A DNA stretch of 32,312 nucleotides from Lysobacterales bacterium (GTDB taxonomy: Bacteria > Pseudomonadota > Gammaproteobacteria > Steroidobacterales > Steroidobacteraceae). This document shows, piece after piece, positions 24,221-31,062 of this stretch. The position numbers and the translations under genes are program-made. The notes under the pieces were generated by a model that had not been told where the DNA came from, did not search any database, and saw nothing but the letters and a program-made list of their open reading frames with translations. How positions within the stretch are numbered: the first letter of the stretch is position 1; each line of letters starts with the position of its first letter. The stretch spans positions 1-32,312 of the forward strand of contig RPQJ01000030.1 of the NCBI GenBank assembly GCA_003819815.1, given 5' to 3'.

Positions 24221-25336
24221 ATGGCCCGCAAACGAACGCTGCGCAACGCCGGCACCGTCGTCGTGCTCGAGCACCGCTCCCGGGTGCTCGCGGACAACCC
24301 GCTCGACGATCCACGGGATCGCCGTCTGGCCGTCTGGCTCCCGCCCCACTACGACCGCCGCGGATCCGGACCGGGCCAGCGCTACCCTGTCCTCTACGAC
24401 TTTGTGGGCTACACGGGCTCGGGGCTCGCGCACCTCAACTGGAAGCCGTTCAGCGAGAACGTCGCGGAGCGCGCGGCGCGCCTCGTGCATCAGGGCCGCA
24501 TGGGCCCCGCGATCCTCGTCTTCCCGGACTGCTACACGAGCCTCGGCGGCAACCAGTACGTGAACTCCTCGGCGATCGGACGCTACGCCGACTACCTCGT
24601 CGACGAGATCGTGCCGTTCGTCGACCGCGAGTTCCGCACGCTCGCCTCGCGCGAACACCGGGGCTGCTTCGGCAAGTCCTCGGGCGGCTACGGCGCGATG
24701 ATCCACGGCATGCGCTACACGCGGTACTGGGGCGCCGTGGCGAACCACAGCGGTGACGCGTACTTCGACTTCATCTACCGGGCGGACTGGCCGAACACGC
24801 TGAACCAGCTCGCGAAGTACCGGCGGCCCGCGATCGCCGCGGGCCCGGTGCGCGCACCCCGCGACAGCGCGGCCGAGCGTTGCCTGCGGGAAGGCCTCGA
24901 CGACGGCCGCGTGCGGCGCTTCCTCGAAGCCGTCTGGCGCAAGCCGAAGCTCTCGAGTGCCGAAGTGCACGCTCTCATGAACGTCTGCATGGCGGCGACC
25001 TACGACCCGGACCCCGAGGCACCGCTCGGGTTCCGCCTGCCGTTCCACGCCGACACCGGCGAGCTGATCGAAGCACGCTGGCGGCGCTGGCTGGAGCACG
25101 ACCCGGTGCTGCTGGTCTCGAAGTACGCACGGAACCTGCGCAGGTTGAAGGGTGTCTACCTCGACTGTGGCTGGCGCGACCAGTACCACATCCACTACGG
25201 CGCCCGGCAGCTGTCGCGGCGGCTCGCGGCGGCCGGCATCCGCCACCGCTACGAGGAGTTCGACGACGACCACTCGGACATCGATCACCGCATGGACGTG
25301 AGCCTGCCGTACCTGTACCACGCGCTGCAACCGTGA
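24221..25336 (+). CDS. Esterase D/enterochelin-esterase-like alpha/beta hydrolase
   Basis: A 371-residue cytoplasmic hydrolase of the putative esterase family (PF00756 type), with GGAGG seven to eight bases before the ATG. The nucleophile elbow is FGKSSGGYGAM (GxSxGG). The N-terminal strand RLAVWLPPHYD and RYPVLYDFVGYTG are typical, as is the late His region EFDDDHSDIDHRM. About 90 residues between the elbow and the acid/His region form a lid unlike ordinary esterase D. The natural ester is unknown; the neighbouring patatin suggests lipid or acyl-ester metabolism. Confidence 0.87.
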   Translation: MARKRTLRNAGTVVVLEHRSRVLADNPLDDPRDRRLAVWLPPHYDRRGSGPGQRYPVLYDFVGYTGSGLAHLNWKPFSENVAERAARLVHQGRMGPAILVFPDCYTSLGGNQYVNSSAIGRYADYLVDEIVPFVDREFRTLASREHRGCFGKSSGGYGAMIHGMRYTRYWGAVANHSGDAYFDFIYRADWPNTLNQLAKYRRPAIAAGPVRAPRDSAAERCLREGLDDGRVRRFLEAVWRKPKLSSAEVHALMNVCMAATYDPDPEAPLGFRLPFHADTGELIEARWRRWLEHDPVLLVSKYARNLRRLKGVYLDCGWRDQYHIHYGARQLSRRLAAAGIRHRYEEFDDDHSDIDHRMDVSLPYLYHALQP

Positions 25337-26277
25337 ACCGTCCGCGCATCGGCATCGCGCTCGGCAGCGGCTCCGCGCGCGGCTGGGCCCACATCGGCAT
25401 CCTGCGCGGCCTCGCCGAGCGCGGCATCGTGCCCGACGTGATCACCGGCGCCTCGGTCGGCGCGCTCGTCGGCGCGGCCTGCGCCGCCGGCCGTCTCGAC
25501 GACCTCGAGCGCTGGGTCCGCGCGCTCACGCAGCGCGACGTGTGGCGGCTCGTCGATACCACGTTCCGTGCAGGCGGCGTGATGACCGGCAACCGACTTA
25601 TGCAGGCGATCGAGGCCTGCATCGGCAACGCGCCGATCGAGTCGCTGCCGCGCGCGTTCGCCGCGGTGGCGACCGACCTGTACACGGGAGAGGAGATCTG
25701 GCTGCACGACGGGCCTTACATGACGGCCGTGCGCGCCTCGAGCGGGCTGCCGGGGCTTTTCGCCCCGACCTGGCACGAGGGCCGCTGGCTGATCGACGGC
25801 GGCGTCGTGAACCCCGTTCCCGTCTCCCTGTGTCGCGCGCTAGGGGCCAAATTCGTCGTCGCCGTCGACCTGAGCCGCTCGGTGACCCGCATCGCGCTGC
25901 GGGCGCAGCGCGAGGCGCAGGAAGCCATGGAGCCGACGCCGACCACCGAGGCAAGCGCCGAGGGCAACGCGATCCTGAAGCGCTGGTCCGGCCTCCTCGA
26001 CGGTGTCGTCGAATCGTTCCGCAGCCGCCGCACGGAGCCCGGCCTGTTCGAGGTCATGGCGAGCTCGGTCAACATCATGCAGGACCGCATTACCCGCAGC
26101 CGGCTCGCGACGGAACCGCCCGACGTCGTGCTGCGCCCCGACCTCGCGGCCTTCCAGCTCATGGACTTCCACCGTGCGGCCGAGGCGATCGAGGTCGGCC
26201 GGCGTTACGTCGAGCAGGCGGCCGATGCGTTCGCGATACTGCAGCCGCCTGCCGCGCCCGGCCGCGATCCGTCGTGA
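25333..26277 (+). CDS. Patatin-like phospholipase
   Basis: The gene starts at a GTG overlapping the esterase stop (GTGA), giving 314 aa that begin directly with the oxyanion motif IALGSGSARGWAHIG; the track ORF extends into the previous gene. The catalytic dyad is S41 in GASVGAL and D155 in IDGGVVNP. RssA/YchK-type bacterial patatins have this compact arrangement. It hydrolyses acyl esters of lipids in the cytoplasm or at the inner membrane. About 90 C-terminal residues after the domain are less typical. The overlap arrangement predicts co-expression with the esterase and second rhomboid. Confidence 0.93.
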   Translation: MNRPRIGIALGSGSARGWAHIGILRGLAERGIVPDVITGASVGALVGAACAAGRLDDLERWVRALTQRDVWRLVDTTFRAGGVMTGNRLMQAIEACIGNAPIESLPRAFAAVATDLYTGEEIWLHDGPYMTAVRASSGLPGLFAPTWHEGRWLIDGGVVNPVPVSLCRALGAKFVVAVDLSRSVTRIALRAQREAQEAMEPTPTTEASAEGNAILKRWSGLLDGVVESFRSRRTEPGLFEVMASSVNIMQDRITRSRLATEPPDVVLRPDLAAFQLMDFHRAAEAIEVGRRYVEQAADAFAILQPPAAPGRDPS

Positions 26278-27161
26278 CGGCATCCGAGCCCGTCGAGGTG
26301 TATCGCTCCTACTGGCGACCGGCCAGCGAGGAGCGCGGCTTCGTGCTGCACGCCGTCGGCATCGAATCGGTGGTCGTCCGGGTCGGCGCGACGTGGGTGC
26401 TCTACGTGCCCGCGGAGTCCACGGACGCCGCGCTCGTGCAGCTGCGACGCTACGAGCTCGAGAACCCGCCGCGACGCCGCCCCGCCGCGCCCGAGCCGCT
26501 GCACCGGCACGCGTGGGTGGGCTCCGCGGCCTACGCGTTCGTGATGCTGCTCGTCGGGTACCTGGCCGGCGAGTTCGCGTACGGCGTCGACTGGCTCGCG
26601 GCCGGCGCGCTGCGCGGCGCACCGACGCAGGCCGGCGAATGGTGGCGGGCCGTGACCGCGCTGACGCTGCACCTCGACGTCGGCCACCTGCTCGCGAACC
26701 TCGGCTTCGGCACGGTGTTCGGGCTGCTCGCCGGCCAGCTGCTCGGCACGGGCGTCGCGTGGGCGACGGTCCTCGCCGCGGCGGCGGGCGCCAATCTCGT
26801 GAACGCGTTCCTGCAGCCGGCGAACCACTCCTCGGTGGGTGCCTCGACCGCGGTCTTCGCGACGCTCGGGCTGCTCGCAGCCTACGCGTGGCGCCGGCGG
26901 CACGACGCCGGCGATCGCTGGGCGTACCGCTGGGCGCCGCTGGTCGCGGGCGTGATCCTGCTCGGCTTCACCGGTGCCGGCGGCGAACGCACCGACGTCG
27001 TCGCGCACCTGACGGGATTCGCGGCGGGCACGCTCGCCGGCATCGCGCACGCGCGCTGGCCGGCGCGGCGCGGCGCGGTTGCTCAATGGCTCGCTGGGCT
27101 GGTCAGCGTCGCAGTCCTTGCCGGCGCGTGGGCGCTCGCGCTTTCGGCGGCTGCGCGGTAA
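26274..27161 (+). CDS. Second rhomboid family protease with N-terminal cytosolic domain
   Basis: A GTG overlapping the patatin stop (GTGA) starts a 295-residue protein; the longer track ORF is an out-of-frame extension. Residues 1-80 are soluble (EVYRSYWRPASEERGFVLHAV to LRRYELENPPRR) and resemble the small N-terminal domain seen on some bacterial rhomboids. The membrane part has six or seven helices with S191 in GASTAVFATLG and H245 in AHLTGFAAG, so the dyad is intact though the usual GASG is GAST. The motif LHLDVGHLLANLGFGTVFG corresponds to the rhomboid HxxxN region. It ends the operon and is followed by the triple inverted-repeat cluster. Confidence 0.9.
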   Translation: MTASEPVEVYRSYWRPASEERGFVLHAVGIESVVVRVGATWVLYVPAESTDAALVQLRRYELENPPRRRPAAPEPLHRHAWVGSAAYAFVMLLVGYLAGEFAYGVDWLAAGALRGAPTQAGEWWRAVTALTLHLDVGHLLANLGFGTVFGLLAGQLLGTGVAWATVLAAAAGANLVNAFLQPANHSSVGASTAVFATLGLLAAYAWRRRHDAGDRWAYRWAPLVAGVILLGFTGAGGERTDVVAHLTGFAAGTLAGIAHARWPARRGAVAQWLAGLVSVAVLAGAWALALSAAAR

Positions 27162-27178
27162 AGCCGCGGCAGCTGCTC

Positions 27179-27295
27179 CCGGAGCGGGGGCAGAGGGGCT
27201 GCCCGGCCGGGACGCGTGAACCCATCCCTGGGGCTCCGGCGCCGCGTCCCTGCGGCGCACGGCCCGGCCGGACAGCCCCTCTGCCCCCGCTCCGG
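27179..27295 (+). repeat. Composite inverted repeat, copy 1 (core on + strand)
   Basis: The left arm 27179-27211 and right arm 27263-27295 (33 bases each) are reverse complements with a single C/A mismatch. They flank a 51-nt core (27212-27262). The core holds hairpin A (CCCA-TCCC-TGGG) and hairpin B (GCGCCGC-GTCCCT-GCGGCGC, 7 bp), so the whole element would fold as a three-way junction on a 33-bp stem. It lies 17 bp after the second rhomboid stop. There is no T-tract. Translations of the core give the spurious peptide APEPQGWVHAS. Confidence 0.9.
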
Positions 27296-27408
27296 AAACG
27301 GTGGCGCACGCCGTGAGTCGATGCAGTGGTGAGGCGCACACCATCGCGCTCGGCGGCTCGTTCCATCGATCCGTTTCCCCGCCGTCCCTCGACGCCGCAC
27401 CTGCAGCA
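27296..27408. other. Spacer between repeat copies 1 and 2
   Basis: The 113-base spacer has no credible gene. GGAAACGG (27294-27301) and CCGTTTCC (27371-27378) are inverted repeats at its ends, so the spacer itself could close into a loop. Nothing else is recognised. Confidence 0.4.
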
Positions 27409-27521
27409 GCGCGTCCGGGCGTGGGGTGGCCTGCCCGGGCCGTGCGCGGCAGGGATGCCGCGCCGGAGCCCCAGGGATGGGTTCACGCGTCCCGGGCAGG
27501 CCACCCCACGCCCGGACGCGC
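27409..27521 (-). repeat. Composite inverted repeat, copy 2 (core on - strand)
   Basis: The arms 27409-27439 and 27491-27521 (31 bases) are perfectly complementary. The core 27440-27490 (51 nt) is the reverse complement of copy 1 with three differences. Two of these are a compensatory C-G to G-C swap in hairpin B (GCGCGGC-ATCCCT-GCCGCGC) and the third is in its loop. Beyond a few bases next to the core, the arm sequence differs from that of copy 1. Confidence 0.9.
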
Positions 27522-27536
27522 GGCCGACTGCGCGCC

Positions 27537-27660
27537 GAACCGTTCGGGTGGCTCCGGAGTACTTCCGAGGGCCGTGCGCCGCATGGACGCGGCGCCCGGA
27601 GCCCCCATGGAGGGGTTTACGGCGTCCCTCGGAAGTACTCCGGAACCACCCGAGCGGTTC
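27537..27660 (-). repeat. Composite inverted repeat, copy 3 (core on - strand)
   Basis: The arms 27537-27571 and 27626-27660 (35 bases) pair with two mismatches, one a T/G wobble. The core 27572-27625 is 54 nt, aligning with copies 1 and 2 apart from three single-base insertions. The TCCCT loops of hairpins A and B both read TCCAT here. It begins 15 bp after copy 2 and ends 16 bp before the Rieske gene stop. The arms are unlike those of the other copies except for the bases next to the core. Confidence 0.9.
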
Positions 27661-27676
27661 CTGAACCGCAGTCGCC

Positions 27677-28024
27677 TCAGATCGACACGCGCACGGAGCC
27701 GTCCCGCACGGTGACCTTGTAGATCGTGAGCGGCTTCTGCCCGCGCACCGCGTTCAGGAGCTGGATGCCAACCGGGAAATTCGCCCAGTCGATCACCTCG
27801 CCCGTGCGGATGTCGAAGCGGGCGCGGTGGAACGGGCACTGGACCTTGCAGCCATCGACGATCTTGCCGCGGGCGAGCGGCGCGAAGACGTGCGTGCAAC
27901 TCGCCTGCGTGGCGTAGAAGCCGTCCGCGAGGTGGTAGACCACGATGTTGCGGCCCGCCACCTGGAAGGCCTTCATGTGGCCGCGCTTGATCTCGTCGGT
28001 GCGGCAGACGACGTGCTGCTTCAT
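27677..28024 (-). CDS. Rieske [2Fe-2S] ferredoxin-like protein
   Basis: The ATG at 28024, preceded by GGGGGAG, gives 115 aa; the track start adds 24 residues with no homology. The Rieske cluster ligands are intact: CTHVF (Cys and His) and CPFHRARFD (Cys and His), separated by about 16 residues. It is soluble and single-domain, as in the ferredoxin components of aromatic-ring dioxygenases and NirD-like proteins. No oxygenase genes are nearby, so its partner is unknown. A TACACT -10 lies about 31 bp upstream. It is divergent from the OPT transporter and convergent with the rhomboid operon across the repeat cluster. Confidence 0.93.
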   Translation of the reverse strand: MKQHVVCRTDEIKRGHMKAFQVAGRNIVVYHLADGFYATQASCTHVFAPLARGKIVDGCKVQCPFHRARFDIRTGEVIDWANFPVGIQLLNAVRGQKPLTIYKVTVRDGSVRVSI

Positions 28025-28054
28025 GGCTCCCCCGTCCGGCCATGGCGTGGCCAC

Positions 28055-28060
28055 AGTGTA
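28055..28060 (-). promoter_or_regulatory. Putative -10 TACACT for the Rieske gene
   Basis: On the minus strand GGCTACACTGTGG puts TACACT about 31 bp before the ATG, with a leader of about 23 nt. No clear -35. Confidence 0.45.
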
Positions 28061-28103
28061 GCCGCGGCGCCCGTCCCGGCGCGAGCGGACACGCATCGGG
28101 ATT

Positions 28104-28115
28104 TACCGGTATCCT
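28104..28115 (+). promoter_or_regulatory. Palindrome TACCGGTA overlapping -10 TATCCT of the OPT gene
   Basis: TACCGGTA (28104-28111) is an 8-bp palindrome that overlaps the hexamer TATCCT (28110-28115), which lies 25 bp before the OPT start (leader about 18 nt). A repressor bound there would block the promoter; this is inference. Confidence 0.35.
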
Positions 28116-28139
28116 CCCGCGACTTCGAGCGAGCCCGCC

Positions 28140-30143
28140 ATGGCACTGCAGCAACTCACCGACGAACAGATCCGCACCTGGACCCGCGAACAGAAGGACC
28201 GCTGGTGGCTCGAGCGCGTGTTCCGCGGCGACATGCCGCAGCTCACGCTGCGCTCGGCGCTCACGGGGTTCGGCCTCGGCATGCTGCTCTCCGCGACGAA
28301 CCTGTACGTCGGCGCCAAGACCGGCTGGACGCTCGGCGTCGGCCTCACCTCGGTGATCCTCGCCTTCGCGACCTACCGTCTGCTGTCGCAGCTCGGCGCC
28401 CGCGACATGACCATCCTCGAGAACAACTGCGTGCAGTCGATCGCGACCGCGGCCGGCTACATGACGATGCCCCTCACGTCCGGGCTCGCCGCGTACATGT
28501 GGGCGACCAACAGCGTGCTGCCGGTGTGGCAGATCGTCTGCTTCACGATCGTGCTCTCGATCCTCGGCGTGCTGGTCGCTTTCCCGATGAAGCGACGTTT
28601 CATCAACGACGAGCAGCACCCCTTCCCCGAGGGTCGCGCGTGCGGCGTCGTGCTCGACGCGCTGTACGAGAAGGCCGAGGCCGCGAGTGGCATGTTCAAG
28701 GCCCGGGCGCTCGCGCTCGCCGCCGCCTTCGCGGCCGGCCTGAGCTTCGTCTCGGGCGAGAACTTCATGCGCCTCGTGCAGCAGAAGTGGCTCGGGTTCT
28801 CCTCGTCGTGGCACCTGCCGCACAACCTCGACGGGTGGTACTACTCGCTCGTGGAGCGCGGCCTGGCGCCGCTGCCGAAGCTCGCCGGCGTGGATCTGCG
28901 GCAGCTCGCGCTCTCGCCGACGCTCGACCTCGCGATGATCGGCGCGGGCGGGCTCATGGGCATCCGCACGGCGGTGAGCCTGCTCGTGGGCGCCGTGCTC
29001 AACTTCGTGATCGTCGTGCCGATCATGATCTCGCTCGGCGAGATCGAGCCCAGGGCGGGCTCGATCGCCGAGGGCACGGCGCTCTTCGGTCGCGCGCACA
29101 TCCTGAACACGTGGGCGCTGTGGTGGGGCATCACGATGATGGTCGTCGCCGCCATGGTCGCGCTCTTCGCGCGGCCCGACGTGTTCGTCGACGCCTTCCG
29201 CACCCTGACCCGCAGGCGCAGCGCCGACCGGGGCGGCAGCGACGTGCTTGGCCACATCGAGCTGCCGCTCTGGGTGTCCTGGATCGGCGTTCCGATAATC
29301 GGCGCGTTCGGCGTCTGGATGGCGCACGAGTGGTTCGGCGTGCACTGGCTGCTCGGCGCGCTGTCGCTGCCGCTGATCCTGGTCCTTGCGCTGATCGCGG
29401 CCTCGAGCACGGCGCTCACCGGCATTACGCCATCCGGGTCGCTGTCGAAGATCCCGCAGTTCGCGTTCGGCGCGATCGATCCGCGCACGCCCGCCCCGAA
29501 CCTGATGACCGCCGTGATGTGCTCCGAGGTCGCGAGCAACTCGTCGAACCTGCTGATGGACATCAAGCCGGGCTACATGCTCGGCGCGAAGCCGCGGCAG
29601 CAGGCGGTCGGCCACGTGATCGGCATCTTCGCGGGTGCGATCGCGGCGACGCCGCTCTTCTTCGTGCTGTTCGGCCTCACGGGCTGGGACGCGGGCACCG
29701 GCAAGTCGGTCATGGACACGATGGTGAGCGAGAAGTTCGCGTTCCCGGCCGCGCTGCAGTGGAAGGGCGTGTCGGACCTCGTGACGGCCGTGTTCGGGGG
29801 CGACAGCGGCGGGCTGCTCTCGCGCTCGATCGTCTGGTCGATGGCGATCGCCGGGTTCTCGGCGCTCGTGATGGAGGTGCTCCGGATCCGCACCCACAAC
29901 CGCTTCCCGCTGTCGCCGCTCGCGATCGGGCTCGGCGTCGTGGTACCGCCCGATTCGACGCTGATGATGTTCGTCGGCGCCGCGTTCTTCTGGCTGATGA
30001 GCCGGCGCTACGGGGCCCGTCGCGACACGAGCGGGTACCGCGTCTGGGTCGATTCGCAGGAGCCGATCTGCGCGGGCCTCATCGCGGGCGCGGCGCTCGT
30101 CGGCATCGGCGACATCCTCGTCAAGGTGTTCGTGTTCGGTTGA
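28140..30143 (+). CDS. OPT family oligopeptide/metal-chelate transporter
   Basis: A 667-residue polytopic inner-membrane protein with about 14-16 hydrophobic segments, the normal size for bacterial OPT members. Family segments are GMLLSATNLYVGAKTGWTLGVGLTSVILAF near the N-terminus, DMTILENNCVQSIATAAGYMT, the acidic NDEQHPFPEGRA region, GITPSGSLSKIPQF in the middle and LAIGLGVVVPPDSTLMMFVGAAFFW near the end. OPT proteins import peptides or metal-chelate conjugates with protons. Substrate is not predictable. The last 23 bp overlap the 3' end of the convergent hydrolase gene. Confidence 0.93.
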   Translation: MALQQLTDEQIRTWTREQKDRWWLERVFRGDMPQLTLRSALTGFGLGMLLSATNLYVGAKTGWTLGVGLTSVILAFATYRLLSQLGARDMTILENNCVQSIATAAGYMTMPLTSGLAAYMWATNSVLPVWQIVCFTIVLSILGVLVAFPMKRRFINDEQHPFPEGRACGVVLDALYEKAEAASGMFKARALALAAAFAAGLSFVSGENFMRLVQQKWLGFSSSWHLPHNLDGWYYSLVERGLAPLPKLAGVDLRQLALSPTLDLAMIGAGGLMGIRTAVSLLVGAVLNFVIVVPIMISLGEIEPRAGSIAEGTALFGRAHILNTWALWWGITMMVVAAMVALFARPDVFVDAFRTLTRRRSADRGGSDVLGHIELPLWVSWIGVPIIGAFGVWMAHEWFGVHWLLGALSLPLILVLALIAASSTALTGITPSGSLSKIPQFAFGAIDPRTPAPNLMTAVMCSEVASNSSNLLMDIKPGYMLGAKPRQQAVGHVIGIFAGAIAATPLFFVLFGLTGWDAGTGKSVMDTMVSEKFAFPAALQWKGVSDLVTAVFGGDSGGLLSRSIVWSMAIAGFSALVMEVLRIRTHNRFPLSPLAIGLGVVVPPDSTLMMFVGAAFFWLMSRRYGARRDTSGYRVWVDSQEPICAGLIAGAALVGIGDILVKVFVFG

Positions 30144-31020
30144 GCGAGTCGACCCGCCGCCGGAACGCCTCGTACTCGTCGACGACGCGATCGTGCACCT
30201 CGAGGTGCGGGTAGTGCCCCACGTCCTCGAGCACTACGACGTCGGGATCGGGCACCAGCTCGCGATACCGCTCCGCGAGATGCCGGCCCGAAACGGGATC
30301 GACCGCTCCACAGATAAGTCGCCGAGGCACCGTCGATGCCGTCAGCGCGCCGACCCAGCGCTCGCGGTTACGGCGGCGCTGCTCCATGTAGTTGATGAGC
30401 CGCGCGAGCGCCTGCCGGCCGCCGTCACGCTCGATCAGCACCCACAAGTCCTCGAGTTCCTCGCGGGTGGGCGGCGAGCGGCCCGAGATCGAGAGCATCG
30501 TCTGCTCGAAGCGCTCGTAGCGCATCGTGCGCGCCAGCAGCGGACCGAGGACCGGCCGTGCGAGCAGTTTCTGGATCGGCCGCGCGCGGTGCGTCTCGGG
30601 GAACAGGCCGCCGTTCAGGAACGCCATGCTCGCGATGCGGAGGCGTCCTTCGCGCTCGCGGGCCAGCAGCTCCTGGCCCACCGTGACCCCGTAGTCGTGC
30701 ACGAGCAGGTGCGCGTCCTTGATTCCGGCGTCGTCGAGCAGCGCCATGCAGAGGTCCGCCTGCAGCGAGATCGGGTACGTCGTGTCGCGCGGCTTCGCGG
30801 AGAGACCGAAGCCGAGCAGGTCGAGCGCGTAGAGCGAGTGGCGCTCCGCGAGGCGCGGCCAGACGCGGACCCAGTCATAGCTAGCGGTCGGGTAGCCGTG
30901 CACGAGCAGCAATGGCGGCTTGCCGGGAGCCACCTCGGTGCGCACGAAGATGCGGTGCCCGGCGAGCCGGCGATGCTCGCCGCGGCGGATCCATTCGTCG
31001 AGTCGCTGCGAACCGGCCAC
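30121..31020 (-). CDS. Alpha/beta hydrolase, MEST/epoxide-hydrolase-like
   Basis: A 299-residue cytoplasmic hydrolase starting at GTG with GGGGGAGG just upstream. The nucleophile is an Asp in LLVHDYGVTVGQELL, the HDxG form of epoxide hydrolases and haloalkane dehalogenases rather than the Ser of esterases. HGYPTASYDWVRVWPRL (oxyanion region), LLGFGLSAKP, the acid in GAVDPVSG and the His in VGHYPHLEVHD complete the picture. The combination YPTASYDW plus LGFG and HDYG is strikingly like animal MEST/PEG1 proteins. The substrate is unknown. It overlaps the OPT gene by 23 bp tail to tail. Confidence 0.9.
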   Translation of the reverse strand: MAGSQRLDEWIRRGEHRRLAGHRIFVRTEVAPGKPPLLLVHGYPTASYDWVRVWPRLAERHSLYALDLLGFGLSAKPRDTTYPISLQADLCMALLDDAGIKDAHLLVHDYGVTVGQELLAREREGRLRIASMAFLNGGLFPETHRARPIQKLLARPVLGPLLARTMRYERFEQTMLSISGRSPPTREELEDLWVLIERDGGRQALARLINYMEQRRRNRERWVGALTASTVPRRLICGAVDPVSGRHLAERYRELVPDPDVVVLEDVGHYPHLEVHDRVVDEYEAFRRRVDSLNRTRTP

Positions 31021-31051
31021 TTGTCCTCCCCCACGCCCGGCTCCGGGCCGG

Positions 31052-31057
31052 TAGCCT
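31052..31057 (+). promoter_or_regulatory. Putative -10 TAGCCT, leaderless promoter
   Basis: TAGCCT is followed by five bases and the ATG at 31063, predicting initiation at or within a base of the start codon. No Shine-Dalgarno is seen. Confidence 0.4.
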
Positions 31058-31062
31058 GAAGT

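Noticed and set aside
27179-27660. CRISPR array
   Set aside because: The three copies are long palindromic elements in mixed orientation with unequal spacing, not short direct repeats with uniform spacers.
27179-27660. Integron attC sites
   Set aside because: I could not find attC core sites (GTTRRRY/RYYYAAC) in the right places; the arms are far longer than in attC sites and there are no cassette-like genes between copies.
27179-27660. Insertion sequence or MITE with target duplication
   Set aside because: There is no transposase, and the arms differ between copies, unlike fixed terminal inverted repeats; I see no clear flanking direct repeats.
27083-27722. Short ORFs inside the repeat cluster (73-137 aa)
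   Set aside because: They are translations of the inverted repeats in several frames, without ribosome sites or conserved start positions.
27483-29897. 804-aa minus-strand ORF opposite the OPT transporter
   Set aside because: It is antisense to a well-supported membrane protein, runs through the repeat cluster and contains no family motif.
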